The notes under the pieces are model-generated. The model saw nothing but the letters and a program-made list of their open reading frames with translations. It was not told where the DNA came from and did not search any database. From NCBI RefSeq assembly GCF_018257515.1, contig NZ_JAERJR010000001.1, positions 124,001 through 188,000 of the forward strand: DNA of 64,000 nucleotides, given 5' to 3'. The translations under genes were made by a program, and so were the position numbers. This document shows positions 11,401-20,894 of this stretch, piece by piece. The first letter of the stretch is position 1. Every line of letters begins with the position of its first letter. This DNA is from Tatumella sp. JGM118. GTDB taxonomy: Bacteria > Pseudomonadota > Gammaproteobacteria > Enterobacterales > Enterobacteriaceae.

Positions 11401-11440
11401 GATAAGTCAGGCTTTCTGCCCGTCGCGCCGGGCAGGGGGC

Positions 11441-12391
11441 CTATTTTTTATCGGCCGACCAGGTGGCCTGGCTGACCTGAACCGCCACCGGTAAGACGTT
11501 GGCACTTTTCAGTGAATCTGCCACAACCTGCTGTTCAGCAAATACCCCTGCGGTCATTCTGTCTGCGCCAAAGGTTTCCCTCGCCAGCGTTTTCTCCCAG
11601 ATGTTTTTCCCGAGTCCTGTCGATTTTGACAGGATAGTCGCGCTTTCTTCCTGATGGGTATTGGCCCAGCGGCTGGTGTCTTTAATCTCCGCGATCAGTT
11701 TCCGGGCGGTCTGTGGATAGGTATCCGCAAACTTACGGCTTGCCAGGAAGAAGGTGTAGTGCGGGACTAACCCGTTAGCATTGGTGATCTGCCGCGCATG
11801 GGCGTCAGTTTCCACTTCCGCCAGATAAGGGTCCCAGATGGCCCAGGCATCCACCGAGCCGGTCTGGAAAGCCGCCCTCGCGTCTCCCGGGGCAAGGTAG
11901 ACCGGGGTAATGTCCCGGTAACTCAGGCCGGCTTTGTTCAGTGCGGCAATCAGCAGATAGTTCACGTCCGATCCCTTATTCAGGGCGACCCGTTTCCCTT
12001 TCAAATCGGCGACCGTTTTAATGGCAGAATTTTGCGGCACCACAATGGCTTCTGACAGCGGATTCGCCGGGGAGTGTGCCAGATAAACCAGCGGTGTCCC
12101 GGCCGCCTGGGCGACCACCGGGGGGGCATCGCCGGTGGCGGCTAAATCGATACTGCCGACGTTCAGCCCCTCCAGCATCTGAGGCCCGGCAGTAAAACCA
12201 ATCCAGTTGACGTTGATGCCCTGTTGTTTGAAATCTTTATCCAGCAATCCGCGAAATTTGAGCAGGGCGAAGATATTACCTTTCTGATAGCCGATATTGA
12301 CGGTTTGCGGTGCTGTTTCTGCCCGGGCGGTCTGTATTACCAGTGGCAGCAATATCAGTGACAGCAGGCCTGATAAACGTTTTTTCATCAT
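11441..12391 (-). CDS. SsuA-like aliphatic sulfonate-binding periplasmic protein
   Basis: Periplasmic solute-binding protein of the SsuA/TauA/NMT1 family, which delivers alkanesulfonates to an ABC transporter. The 316-residue product begins with two ATG codons and a classical signal peptide ending in ARA, then the family motifs IGYQKGN, FTAGPQMLEGLNVGSIDLAATGDAPP and LKGKRVALNKGSDVNYLL. It follows the sigma-54 regulator by 79 bases on the same strand. No ssuB ATPase or ssuC permease is nearby, so it must share a transporter encoded elsewhere or have another role. The exact ligand is not deducible. Confidence 0.88.
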   Translation of the reverse strand: MMKKRLSGLLSLILLPLVIQTARAETAPQTVNIGYQKGNIFALLKFRGLLDKDFKQQGINVNWIGFTAGPQMLEGLNVGSIDLAATGDAPPVVAQAAGTPLVYLAHSPANPLSEAIVVPQNSAIKTVADLKGKRVALNKGSDVNYLLIAALNKAGLSYRDITPVYLAPGDARAAFQTGSVDAWAIWDPYLAEVETDAHARQITNANGLVPHYTFFLASRKFADTYPQTARKLIAEIKDTSRWANTHQEESATILSKSTGLGKNIWEKTLARETFGADRMTAGVFAEQQVVADSLKSANVLPVAVQVSQATWSADKK

Positions 12392-12470
12392 AGTTTTTCC
12401 TGAGCATGCATAAGTGACAGTCAGGGCACCATAGCAAAAGTCAGCCGCGTAATTTAATAGAATAAAATCA

Positions 12471-14357
12471 TTAACTAATACGATTTCCGGCAGACCAGAC
12501 GGCACTGCGGATACGTACAGGCCGGCTGAGCATCCCCAGGGCATAAAACCGGTCAGCGATCATCTGCTGCTGGTGGATCACCGGAGGCGTCATCCCGGTG
12601 ATCGTATGCCGGCAACGGGAGAGGGCCTGCCACAGATCCGGCAGAGCCATGCCGTATTCCCTGGCTAACAGTGCCGCGGCCTGTTGCGGATGCTGGTCGG
12701 TCCAGGCCCCGTTCTCACGCAGTATCCGCAGGATATCGGGCAGTAAGCCGCCTGAGCGGGCAATAAAGGCCCTCGAGGCGAGGTAGAAATGATGGTTATT
12801 TACCCGCCCGGTGCCGTCAGCGATCACCCGGTATTGCCGGCTGGCTTCGGCCGCACTCAGCATCGGGTCCCACATCATCCAGGCATCGGCGACCTGCTGA
12901 TCACCGGCAGAGAGCGGGTTACCGGGAGGCTGGTCGATCATTTCCACATCCTCCGGCGACAGTCCGGCATCCTCCAGCAGACGAAGCAGCAGGTAGTGCA
13001 CGTTAGAGCCTTTGTTCAGGGCGATCCTTTTCCCCCGCAGCCCGGCAATACTGACTACCGGGCTGGCGGCCGGGACCAGCAGGGCAGCACTTTGCGGTGA
13101 TGCCGGCTGAAAACCGAGGTAAACCGCCTGATCATCGCCGGCCTGAGCAAACAGTGGCGGAACTTCACCGGTACTGCCCAGATCTATTTTTCCCTGACTG
13201 AGGGCGAGTAACATCTGCGGCCCGGCGGGAAATTCCTGCCAGCACAATCGGATCCCCTGCCGGAAGGCCGCATCCTGTTCCGCGGCCCGCCGTGCTTTCA
13301 GTACCGCAAGATTACCGAAGCGCTGATAGCCGATACGGATCACCTGCTCTCCTGCGGACGGGGGAAGGCTGACGGCAGGGACACGCCGCGCTTTGATGAC
13401 GCCGAGCCTGGCCAGGTGGGTACGCAGCGTATGGCGGCTTATCCCCAGCAGGGCCGCCGCCCGGGACTGATTATTTTCACACTGCAGCAGGGCCTGACGG
13501 ACCAGTGTATCGGTGACCCGTTGATAGATATCCGGCTCACCGCGCTGTAAATACGCGGCTACCTGTTGCCCCAACGCCGTGTGATCTTCACATTGCCCGG
13601 CGGGCGGGGTGACCGCCAGCGGAAGATGATCCGCCGTAATAACCGGCCCCGGAGCCAGCAGCAACAGGCGCTGGAGGGTATTTTCAAGCTCGCGGATATT
13701 ACCGGGCCAGGGATGCTGTAGCAGTCTACGCAGCGCCGGGTCGCTCAGAGTGACCTCTTCCGTCGCAGGACGATATTTTTCGATAAAATGGCGGGCCAGC
13801 ACCGGGATATCCTGAGGGCGTTCACGCAGTGGCAAGAGGGAGACGGTGGCGACGTTCAGCCGGTAGTAAAGGTCCTCACGGAAACGCCGCTGCTCTATCG
13901 CCTGAAGCAGATCGACATGGGTGGCGGCGATCACCCGGACATCCACCTTCACGGGGCGATGTGACCCGAGGCGGGTGATTTCCCGTTCCTGCAGAACACG
14001 CAGTAACCTGACCTGCATCGGCAGGCTCAGCTCACCGATTTCGTCCAGCAGCAGAGTTCCTCCCTCAGCCGCTTCAAACCAGCCGATGTGCCTGCGGGCG
14101 GCTCCGGTAAATGCCCCTTTCTCATGACCGAACAGCTGTGATTCCGCCAGATTTTCACTGAGCGCCCCGCAGTTCACGGCCAGGAAAGGGCCGTTCCGGC
14201 GCGGACTGTACTGATGAAGATAACGCGAAACGCTTTCCTTACCGGTCCCGGTCTCACCGGTGATCAGCACGGTGGCGGCAGAAGGTGCCAGCCGGTCGAG
14301 AAGATGCTTCAGTGCCAGCGACGCCGGGTCTTTCAGTTCTGTGATGTCAGCATTCAT
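12471..14357 (-). CDS. Sigma-54-dependent activator fused to an SsuA-like binding domain
   Basis: A 628-residue enhancer-binding protein. It starts directly with the AAA+ module: Walker A GETGTGKE (residues 34-41), the sigma-54 contact loop GAFTGA (81-86), Walker B TLLLDEIGEL (101-110), R-finger region and WPGNIREL. A Fis-type helix-turn-helix with SRAAALLGISRHTLRTHL lies at 298-315. From residue 338 to the end it continues as a second SsuA-like solute-binding domain (IRIGYQRFGN, QEFPAGPQML, IDLGSTGEVPPLFAQAG, GKRIALNKGSNVHYLL), without signal peptide, so presumably a cytoplasmic ligand sensor. ATG at 14357 with AGGATTAGGG upstream was chosen over an upstream ATG. It is divergent from ssuD and most likely activates it. 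Confidence 0.9.
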   Translation of the reverse strand: MNADITELKDPASLALKHLLDRLAPSAATVLITGETGTGKESVSRYLHQYSPRRNGPFLAVNCGALSENLAESQLFGHEKGAFTGAARRHIGWFEAAEGGTLLLDEIGELSLPMQVRLLRVLQEREITRLGSHRPVKVDVRVIAATHVDLLQAIEQRRFREDLYYRLNVATVSLLPLRERPQDIPVLARHFIEKYRPATEEVTLSDPALRRLLQHPWPGNIRELENTLQRLLLLAPGPVITADHLPLAVTPPAGQCEDHTALGQQVAAYLQRGEPDIYQRVTDTLVRQALLQCENNQSRAAALLGISRHTLRTHLARLGVIKARRVPAVSLPPSAGEQVIRIGYQRFGNLAVLKARRAAEQDAAFRQGIRLCWQEFPAGPQMLLALSQGKIDLGSTGEVPPLFAQAGDDQAVYLGFQPASPQSAALLVPAASPVVSIAGLRGKRIALNKGSNVHYLLLRLLEDAGLSPEDVEMIDQPPGNPLSAGDQQVADAWMMWDPMLSAAEASRQYRVIADGTGRVNNHHFYLASRAFIARSGGLLPDILRILRENGAWTDQHPQQAAALLAREYGMALPDLWQALSRCRHTITGMTPPVIHQQQMIADRFYALGMLSRPVRIRSAVWSAGNRIS

Positions 14358-14436
14358 CGCCCTAATCCTGTACGGAGGAAACGGAAAATACATTAACGCT
14401 GAGCCGTGACTTATGCGAGAGGCCGGGGCCGTCAGT

Positions 14437-14486
14437 TGTTGCATTCGCAACAGAGAGCGGCAGACTTCTGTTGCAGTGACAACAGA
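14437..14486. promoter_or_regulatory. Paired upstream activating sites for the sigma-54 regulator
   Basis: Two inverted repeats: TGTTGC-ATTC-GCAACA at 14437-14452 and TCTGTTG-CAGTGA-CAACAGA at 14467-14486. They share the TGTTG/CAACA half-site and their centres are 32 bp apart, about three helix turns, so on the same face of the DNA. They lie roughly 70-110 bp upstream of the sigma-54 promoter, the usual place for enhancer sites. Binding by the adjacent regulator is inferred. Confidence 0.75.
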
Positions 14487-14546
14487 GTGTCGGGGAACAG
14501 TAAACTGTAATACCTTAATTTATATGACTTTTCTGTTTTCTTCCGG

Positions 14547-14563
14547 CTGGCACAGATCCTGCT
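14547..14563 (+). promoter_or_regulatory. Sigma-54 (-24/-12) promoter of ssuD
   Basis: CTGGCACAGATCCTGCT matches the consensus TGGCAC-N5-TTGC: GG at 14549-14550 and GC at 14561-14562 are separated by exactly ten bases. It points at ssuD, 69 bases upstream of the start codon. Confidence 0.82.
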
Positions 14564-14631
14564 ATTCACTTATACCCCAATCGAATAATTCTTTATATAT
14601 ATTTATCATATAGTTATATAGGAACAGGATA

Positions 14632-15816
14632 ATGAGTGAAACGGCCAATGACAGTCTGAAAATTTTCTGGTTTTTACCCACCCACGGTGACGGGCGTTAT
14701 CTGGGAACCTCCCGGGGAGGCCGGCCCGTCGACCTGGCCTATCTGCAACAGATCGCCCTGGCCGCCGACAATCTCGGGTATCACGGTGTGCTGATCCCGA
14801 CCGGAAAGAGCTGTGAGGATGCCTGGCTGGTCGCGGCGGCGCTTGCGCCCCTGACCCGGCAGCTGCGCTTTCTAGTGGCGGTTCGCCCCGGCCTGCAACC
14901 GCCGTCACTGGCCGCAAGGATGACGGCGACGCTCGATCGTCTGTCTGGCGGTCGGTTGATCATTAATGTCGTCACCGGCGGTGACCCGGTGGAAAATAAA
15001 GGCGATGGTATTTACCTGGATCATCACCAGCGTTATCAGGTGACCCGCGAATTTCTGGCGGTCTATTCACGGCTGTTACGCGGGGAAAAGGTGGATTTCA
15101 GCGGAGAACATCTCCGGGTTGAAGGGGCAGAGTTACTGTATCCCCCGGAGCAGCCTGGCGGACCGGCACTCTATTTCGGTGGCTCGTCAGACCCGGCACT
15201 GGAAGTCGCGGCAGAGTCGGTGGATACCTATCTGACCTGGGGAGAACCACCGGCGCAGGTGGCAGAGAAAATACAGGACGTCCGGGCCAGGGCGGCGGCG
15301 CGTGGCCGTCAGCTGGAGTTCGGGATACGCCTGCATGTCATTGTCCGCGAAACTGAAGAGGAGGCCCGGGCGGCGGCCGATGACCTGATCTCCCGGCTGG
15401 ACGATGACACCATTGCTGCGGCCAGGAAAGTTTTTGCCCGTATGGATTCTACCGGACAGGCCAGAATGAGTGCGCTGAACAATGGCTCGCGGGATAACCT
15501 GTATATCGCCCCGCATCTGTGGGCCGGTGTCGGACTGGCCCGGGGCGGGGCAGGGACTGCGCTGGTGGGGGATCCTCAACAGGTCGCCGGACGTATCCGG
15601 GAGTATCAGGCGCTCGGTATCACAAAATTCATTTTCTCGGGGTATCCGCATCTCGAAGAGGCGCACCGGTTTGCCGAACTGGTGATGCCACTGTTGAAGA
15701 CAGAGCAAGCCACGTCAAAGCCACATCAGTTCAATACCGGCCCCTTCGGTGAAATCATCGGCGGAGAGCATCGTCCCGGAGAAGCTAAGAGCCATTCACC
15801 CGAAACCCCCGACTAA
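14632..15816 (+). CDS. ssuD: FMNH2-dependent alkanesulfonate monooxygenase SsuD
   Basis: Releases sulfite from alkanesulfonates with FMNH2 and O2, giving aldehyde and sulfite as sulfur source; luciferase-like TIM barrel. The 394-residue product matches E. coli SsuD through [15 protein letters not shown], the conserved SCEDAW cysteine segment near residue 61, and [34 protein letters not shown] and [15 protein letters not shown]. It has a 13-residue longer tail. ATG follows AGGAACAGG. The flavin reductase SsuE is not in the window, so FMNH2 must come from another enzyme. The gene appears driven by the sigma-54 promoter just upstream. Confidence 0.92.
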   Translation: MSETANDSLKIFWFLPTHGDGRYLGTSRGGRPVDLAYLQQIALAADNLGYHGVLIPTGKSCEDAWLVAAALAPLTRQLRFLVAVRPGLQPPSLAARMTATLDRLSGGRLIINVVTGGDPVENKGDGIYLDHHQRYQVTREFLAVYSRLLRGEKVDFSGEHLRVEGAELLYPPEQPGGPALYFGGSSDPALEVAAESVDTYLTWGEPPAQVAEKIQDVRARAAARGRQLEFGIRLHVIVRETEEEARAAADDLISRLDDDTIAAARKVFARMDSTGQARMSALNNGSRDNLYIAPHLWAGVGLARGGAGTALVGDPQQVAGRIREYQALGITKFIFSGYPHLEEAHRFAELVMPLLKTEQATSKPHQFNTGPFGEIIGGEHRPGEAKSHSPETPD

Positions 15817-15905
15817 AGACCGGGGGGCTGCGCGGCGGCCGGTCAGACCGGCCCCGCCTTCCGCAGAACGCTGGCCCCGCTGAACTTTACTGAGGTAAAC
15901 CGTGA

Positions 15906-16240
15906 AGCGGGGAAGCCGTCTGGCAGAAATACCCTCCTTACCGGGGCAGCGCAGTGTCTTTTGGCTCCCCGGTGGGGATTACCGTAGCATTCAGCGAACA
16001 CGGCTCCGGAGCAAAGTGATACCCCGGGGACCCGCCTTACGGAAATACTCCCCTTATCGCAACAGGACAGTCGTTCACGGCAAGACGGGATGACTCTCTG
16101 TGTATTAAGCGAACACGGCACCAAAGGATAATAATGCCCCGGGAAAACCGCCCTACAGAAATACTCCCCTTATCGTAACAGGACAGTCGTTCCCGGCAAG
16201 AAGGGATGACTCTCTGCGCATTGAACGAACACGGCACCAG
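15906..16240 (+). repeat. Three tandem ~115-bp repeats between ssuD and cobB
   Basis: Units begin near 15906, 16021 and 16136. Units 2 and 3 are nearly identical over their first ~105 bases, sharing GAAATACTCCCCTTATCG, AACAGGACAGTCGTTC and GGGATGACTCTCTG; unit 1 is more diverged but keeps GGCAGAAATAC and GAACACGGC at the same register. No plausible gene covers them. The rest of the ssuD-cobB gap (15817-16506) shows no other recognisable feature. Confidence 0.85.
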
Positions 16241-16506
16241 TGAAGAGTCTGGTGCCGCAGAGGCATGCCCGGCGGACCGGGATTCGGGCAGTGCACAGGC
16301 GCTCTGCAGCGGGAGGCAGGAAAGGGAACGGCCGGGGAAAGGTTTAGGCCTCTGCAGAAAACTGTTATTCTTACTCCGCGCTGGCAGCCGGTTATCCTGT
16401 GGTCTGCCAGTGTTCTGCAGGAATCCGGCAGCCACAGGTTACCTTATGGCATCCCTGTGACTGCAGAGTCCGCAACTTTCAGAAGACATGCAGCAGAGGA
16501 ATTGAT

Positions 16507-17343
16507 ATGCGAACACCGCGACGTCGCGTCCGGATCACCCGTTTCCGTAAACAGAAACGTAAGAGACATTTGCGGGTACGTCAGTCTATTTTCGAATCTG
16601 ACCAGAATGAACAGCGCATGGCGCTGATCCGCCGGCCGAAAGTGGTGATACTGACCGGTGCCGGGATTTCAGCGGAATCCGGAATCCGTACTTTCCGGGC
16701 CGAAGACGGACTGTGGGAAGAGCATAAAGTCGATGATGTCGCCACGCCTGAGGGATTTCAGCGTGACCCGCAACTCGTCCAGCAGTTTTATAATCAGCGG
16801 CGTCAGCAATTAGCCTCCGCAGACATCTCACCGAATGCTGCACATTATGCGCTGGCTGAACTCGAATCCCTGCTGGGAGATAACCTGTTACTGGTGACCC
16901 AGAATATCGATAACCTGCATGAAAGGGCAGGAAGTCAGCGTATTATTCATATGCATGGTGAGCTGCTGAAAGTGCGCTGTGAAAACACGGGGCAGGTGAT
17001 CCCTTGGCCGGGGGATATCACGGAGAATGATCGCTGTACCTGCTGTCAGTTTCCGTCAGTACTGCGCCCGCATATTGTCTGGTTCGGTGAGATGCCGCTG
17101 GAGATGGATCGCATCTATCAGGCACTCTCAGAGGCCACACTATTTATCGCCATCGGAACGTCCGGACATGTCTACCCGGCAGCAGGCTTTGTTCACGAAG
17201 CGCGTTTGCAGGGAGCGCATACGGTAGAGCTGAATCTGGTTCCCAGCCAGGTGACCTCAGAGTTTGCCGAATGCCATTACGGGCCCGCCAGTGAACTGGT
17301 GCCGGAATTTATCTGCGACCTGATCCGCTCTCTGAAACGTTAA
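16507..17343 (+). CDS. cobB: NAD-dependent protein deacylase (sirtuin) CobB, long form
   Basis: Removes acetyl and succinyl groups from lysines of metabolic enzymes such as acetyl-CoA synthetase, using NAD+. Sirtuin motifs: [26 protein letters not shown], catalytic HMHGEL, zinc cysteines in the CxxC pair (RCTCCQ) and the [15 protein letters not shown] segment. ATG at 16507 with GAGGA upstream gives 278 residues with an Arg/Lys-rich N-terminal extension ([19 protein letters not shown]) like the long CobB isoform of Salmonella and E. coli; a shorter start at 16618 is also possible. It sits next to the potD end, as in E. coli. Confidence 0.94.
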   Translation: MRTPRRRVRITRFRKQKRKRHLRVRQSIFESDQNEQRMALIRRPKVVILTGAGISAESGIRTFRAEDGLWEEHKVDDVATPEGFQRDPQLVQQFYNQRRQQLASADISPNAAHYALAELESLLGDNLLLVTQNIDNLHERAGSQRIIHMHGELLKVRCENTGQVIPWPGDITENDRCTCCQFPSVLRPHIVWFGEMPLEMDRIYQALSEATLFIAIGTSGHVYPAAGFVHEARLQGAHTVELNLVPSQVTSEFAECHYGPASELVPEFICDLIRSLKR

Positions 17344-17379
17344 CGCGCCGTACCGCCGATACCCCCGCGAAGATGCTGA

Positions 17380-17427
17380 CTGCACCCCAAACGCCGGATA
17401 CCCGGCGAAGTAAGGTGCAGTTTTTTT
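17380..17427 (+). terminator. Terminator of cobB
   Basis: Outer stem CTGCACC (17380-17386) pairs with GGTGCAG (17414-17420), enclosing an inner CGCCGG/CCGGCG hairpin, followed by TTTTTTT. Confidence 0.8.
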
Positions 17428-17750
17428 GCGTCGGTTAACCCCGCGCCGTCACGGGTAATCGTTTATCCGCCACCGCCCTGTAGCAAAAAAGCAGCCTGTT
17501 GTACGACTGAATGTTCAGGGGGCTAAAACCTGTTTATACCGATCGGGGATAACGGCGTCGGCGGGCCTGGCATGACGTAACGGCTGAGATCCTTGCCGAT
17601 AGCCGGCGTAAAACCGGTCAATTATTTCGGCTCTGCAGCGTGTGGCCGGTGCAGCCCGTGCTCAGGAGTATGGCCCGGCATCAGTAAGCTTTTCTGTTCA
17701 ATGCCGCTCAGTATTCTGAACCATCGGCCGGACCCGCAGTCTGACCAATA
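17428..17750. other. cobB-potD intergenic region
   Basis: About 320 bases between two convergent terminators. I see no open frame, RNA gene or repeat in it that I can support. Confidence 0.5.
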
Positions 17751-17776
17751 AAAACCCCGCAACAGGTGCGGGGTTT
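17751..17776. terminator. Terminator at the end of potCD
   Basis: AAACCCCGCA/TGCGGGGTTT-type hairpin immediately after the potD stop codon on the minus strand; the A/T flanks make it usable in both directions. Confidence 0.85.
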
Positions 17777-17780
17777 CGGG

Positions 17781-18824
17781 TTACTCGCCTGCTTTCAGTT
17801 TCTGGAACAGGGTTTCATACAGACGGCTGGCATCACCGACATCGTCCTGCCATTCACCGTTCTGTAACACGCTGGCTGGCGGGTACAGTGAAGGATCATT
17901 CGCCACGGCCGGTGGCAACAGTTTACGGGCCGCCAGGTTCGGAGTCGGATAACCGATGGTCTTCGCCACTTTTGCCGCAATATCCGGACGCAGCAGGAAG
18001 TTAATCAGTTTCAGCGCACCGGCTTTATTTCTGGCATTGGCCGGGATCGCCAGGTTGTCCATCCAGAAAATTCCGCCTTCTTTAGGCCAGATCACCTGTA
18101 GCGGAGTGCCTGCCTGACGGGCCACATAAGCGGAACCGTTCCAGATCATCCCCAGATTGACTTCGCCTTCCATAAACGGGTTACCGGGATTATCAGAGTT
18201 AAACGCCAGCACATTGGGCATTAACAGACGCAGTTGCTGATAGGCCGCTTCAATCTGTTTCGGGTCACGGGTGTTCCCGGAATAACCCAGTTTACGCAGG
18301 GCAATCTGGAACACTTCACGGGCATCATCGGTCAGCAGGATACTCTGGCGGTATTTCGGGTTCCAAAGATCTGCCCAGCGGGTGACGGTTTTAGGATCAA
18401 TGGCACTGGTATTGACACCGATTGCCGTCGCACCCCAGATGTAAGGTACTGAGTATTCATTATTCGGATCGAAAGGCTTATTCAGCAGTGCGGGGTCCAG
18501 ATTTTTGAAGTTAGACAACTGTGATTTATCGATCTGCGCCAGCATGCCTTCTTTCCGCATTTTCGCCACGTAATAAGACGAAGGGACGACCAGGTCGTAA
18601 GCGCCATCTTTCCAGGTCTTCAGTTTGGCGTACATGCTCTCGTTCGACTCATAAGTCGAATAAACCACTTTAATGCCGGTTTCTTTGGTGAACTGCTCCA
18701 GCAGTCCGTCCGGCACATATTCGGTCCAGTTATAAAAATAGAGCGTTTTGCTGTCATCTGCCCGTGCGGCTGACAGGGTGAATGCTGCGGTCAGAGCAAC
18801 CAGTAAAAGTGATAGTTTTTTCAT
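17781..18824 (-). CDS. potD: Spermidine/putrescine-binding periplasmic protein PotD
   Basis: Periplasmic receptor of the PotABCD polyamine importer. 347 residues with a Sec signal peptide ending in SAARA, then the mature start DDSKTLYFYNWTEYVPDGLL typical of PotD. Conserved polyamine-contacting segments YESNESMYAKLKTW and IWNGSAYVARQAG are present. It begins 18 bases after the potC stop, so it is cotranscribed with potC. Confidence 0.96.
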   Translation of the reverse strand: MKKLSLLLVALTAAFTLSAARADDSKTLYFYNWTEYVPDGLLEQFTKETGIKVVYSTYESNESMYAKLKTWKDGAYDLVVPSSYYVAKMRKEGMLAQIDKSQLSNFKNLDPALLNKPFDPNNEYSVPYIWGATAIGVNTSAIDPKTVTRWADLWNPKYRQSILLTDDAREVFQIALRKLGYSGNTRDPKQIEAAYQQLRLLMPNVLAFNSDNPGNPFMEGEVNLGMIWNGSAYVARQAGTPLQVIWPKEGGIFWMDNLAIPANARNKAGALKLINFLLRPDIAAKVAKTIGYPTPNLAARKLLPPAVANDPSLYPPASVLQNGEWQDDVGDASRLYETLFQKLKAGE

Positions 18825-18842
18825 TTTTATCCTCGGTAACTT

Positions 18843-19613
18843 TTAATGTTTATCACGTGTCAGCCACTGACTGCAGGCCACCAGAATCAGTGACAGGCAG
18901 AGCAGTAAGGTCGCCAGTGCATTCACTTCCGGAGAAACCCCGACCTTCACCATCGAATAGATCTTCAGCGGCAGGATCTCGAAGGTGGGTCCGGTCACAA
19001 AGGAGGAGACCACAACATCGTCCATCGACAGGGTAAAGCTCAGCAGCCAGCCCGCCGCTATGGCCGGAAGTGCCAGCGGAAAAATAATCCGACGCAGGGT
19101 GGTGAGTTCATTCGCCCCCAGATCTTTGGCGGCTTCGAGCATACGAATATCAAAACCCTGTAACCGCGAAAAGACGGTGATCACTACAAATGGCAGACAG
19201 AAGGTAATGTGGGCAATCAGCAGCGTCCAGAAACCGAGCGAAATTCCCAGCAGCATAAATAACACCAGCAGGGAGATGGCCATCACGATGTCCGGTGACA
19301 TCATCACCACAAACAGCATGCCGTTCACCAGTGGCTTACCGCGGAACCGATAGTGGTACAGGGCGACGGCTGTCATACTGCCCAGCAATGTCGCACAGGT
19401 GGCAGAAGTCACGCCGAGCAGTAACGAGTGTCTGGCAGCCTGTAACAGACTGTAGTTATTCAGCAGCACGTTGTACCAGTTCGTCGTCCAGCCCTGCCAG
19501 TTGATGCCAAAACGCGACTGATTAAATGAATTGATGACCAGGATCGCTATCGGGATATAAAACCAGGCGTAAATGATCGACATAAAGCCGTTACGAAGCC
19601 AGCGCATTAGCAT
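18843..19613 (-). CDS. potC: Spermidine/putrescine permease PotC
   Basis: Inner-membrane subunit of the polyamine ABC importer, 256 residues with six predicted membrane helices. The EAA loop that docks on PotA is visible as EAAKDLGANELTTLRRI. Very close to E. coli PotC through MSPDIVMAISLLVLFMLLGI and SMDDVVVSSFVTGP. Unusually it does not directly follow potB: 414 bases and a terminator separate them. Confidence 0.95.
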   Translation of the reverse strand: MLMRWLRNGFMSIIYAWFYIPIAILVINSFNQSRFGINWQGWTTNWYNVLLNNYSLLQAARHSLLLGVTSATCATLLGSMTAVALYHYRFRGKPLVNGMLFVVMMSPDIVMAISLLVLFMLLGISLGFWTLLIAHITFCLPFVVITVFSRLQGFDIRMLEAAKDLGANELTTLRRIIFPLALPAIAAGWLLSFTLSMDDVVVSSFVTGPTFEILPLKIYSMVKVGVSPEVNALATLLLCLSLILVACSQWLTRDKH

Positions 19614-20027
19614 AAGAAGCCCCCTCGTAAGACCGTTTCAGCCGGGAGATGGCGGGGAAAAAGCCCCGAAGTTAGGTTATTTTTGACCACTCGTGTATTC
19701 GCCTCACCTGCCTCGATACAGTGCGTATATTCATCTGTTAGTTGATAAGGCCGCGCATTCTACACGATTTTATCCGAAAGCACGATCAGTAGCGGCAGTT
19801 AACTGATGAACACCGCCTGCCGGGCCGCGTTGTACACGGCAGAGGCCGCAGGACAACTCACGCCAGCATTCTATTACCCATCGCCACCGGCCCTGCTTCT
19901 GACGCTGAAACGGGCAGAGGCGTCAAAGGACGCTCAGACAGTGCGCTCCCGGCAGAGGCCCGAGGATGCAGACAAACAAAAGGGGAGGCCGGTATCTCCG
20001 GACCTCCCCATGCCACTGAGGCCGGAA
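19614..20027. other. Unusual gap inside the pot gene cluster
   Basis: 414 bases between potB and potC, which are normally adjacent. The potB-proximal end carries a terminator hairpin. About 120 bases upstream of potC the minus strand reads GTGTAGAATGCGCGGCC, which resembles a -10 element with a GC-rich discriminator and may be a separate potCD promoter; the -35 is unclear. No convincing gene is present. Confidence 0.55.
19979..20008 (-). terminator. Terminator directly after potB
   Basis: On the minus strand GGGGAGGTCCGG pairs with CCGGCCTCCCC (one bulged base) and is followed by TTTTGTTTG, 20 bases after the potB stop. Confidence 0.75.
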
Positions 20028-20894
20028 TTATCGGTTAATCCCGATAATCTTTTTGTTCATCGCCTTCGCCGAGCGCCAGTAGAGAAGTAACATCAGCCCC
20101 ATCAGTGCCGTCATAATGATGCTGGTGGCGGACCCTGCAGGCCAGTCTCTGAGCGATAAGAACTGGGTTTTAATGACATTACCGATCAGCAGGTTTCTGG
20201 CTCCGCCCATCAGGTCGGACACATAAAACATCCCCATCGCCGGGATAAATACCAGCAGACACCCGGCAATCACGCCCGGCATGGTCAGCGGCAGAATTAT
20301 CCGCATAAACGTCTGCAGCCTGCCGGCACCCAGATCCCGGGCCGCTTCCAGACAAGGCTTATCCAGCTTCTCCAGACTGGAGTAAAGCGGCATCACCATA
20401 AATGGCAGCAGAATATAGACCAGCCCCAGGATCACCGCCTCGGGGGTATACATAATCCGTAGCGGATGGTCGATCACCCCGGCCCAGAGCAGGAAATTAT
20501 TCAGCCAGCCCCGGACGCTGAGAAAAATTTTCAGCGCATAGATACGGATCAGCGAGTTCGTCCAGAAGGGCAGGATCAGTAAAAACAGCATCACCGGACG
20601 CCAGCGTGCCGGCAAACTGCTCAGGCACCAGGCAAACGGGTAACCCAGCAGCAGACAGCAGACGGTCGCAATAAAAGCCATATTCAGGGAATGCACCAGG
20701 ACATCGATGTACAGCGGATCCGCCAGCCGGCGATAATTACTCAGCGTAAATACCATGCGGATGAAATTGTTGTCATCGCGGGTCAGAAAACTGGCCAGCA
20801 GGATCATCAGGTTCGGGGCCAGCACAAACAGCACCAGCCAGCCGGTGATCACCGTAACAACGACAGTCTGAAAGCGATTACGCATCAGCTTCAT
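20028..20894 (-). CDS. potB: Spermidine/putrescine permease PotB
   Basis: Second inner-membrane subunit of the PotABCD importer. Six helices; the EAA loop reads [17 protein letters not shown]. Strongly similar to E. coli PotB through [19 protein letters not shown] and [25 protein letters not shown] at 20894 overlaps the potA end, giving 288 residues; an in-frame ATG four codons upstream and one three codons downstream are alternatives. Translation is probably coupled to potA. Confidence 0.94.
   Translation of the reverse strand: MKLMRNRFQTVVVTVITGWLVLFVLAPNLMILLASFLTRDDNNFIRMVFTLSNYRRLADPLYIDVLVHSLNMAFIATVCCLLLGYPFAWCLSSLPARWRPVMLFLLILPFWTNSLIRIYALKIFLSVRGWLNNFLLWAGVIDHPLRIMYTPEAVILGLVYILLPFMVMPLYSSLEKLDKPCLEAARDLGAGRLQTFMRIILPLTMPGVIAGCLLVFIPAMGMFYVSDLMGGARNLLIGNVIKTQFLSLRDWPAGSATSIIMTALMGLMLLLYWRSAKAMNKKIIGINR

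Noticed and set aside
15906-16240. CRISPR array
   Set aside because: Units are 115 bp, contiguous and without 30-bp repeat/spacer alternation or cas genes.
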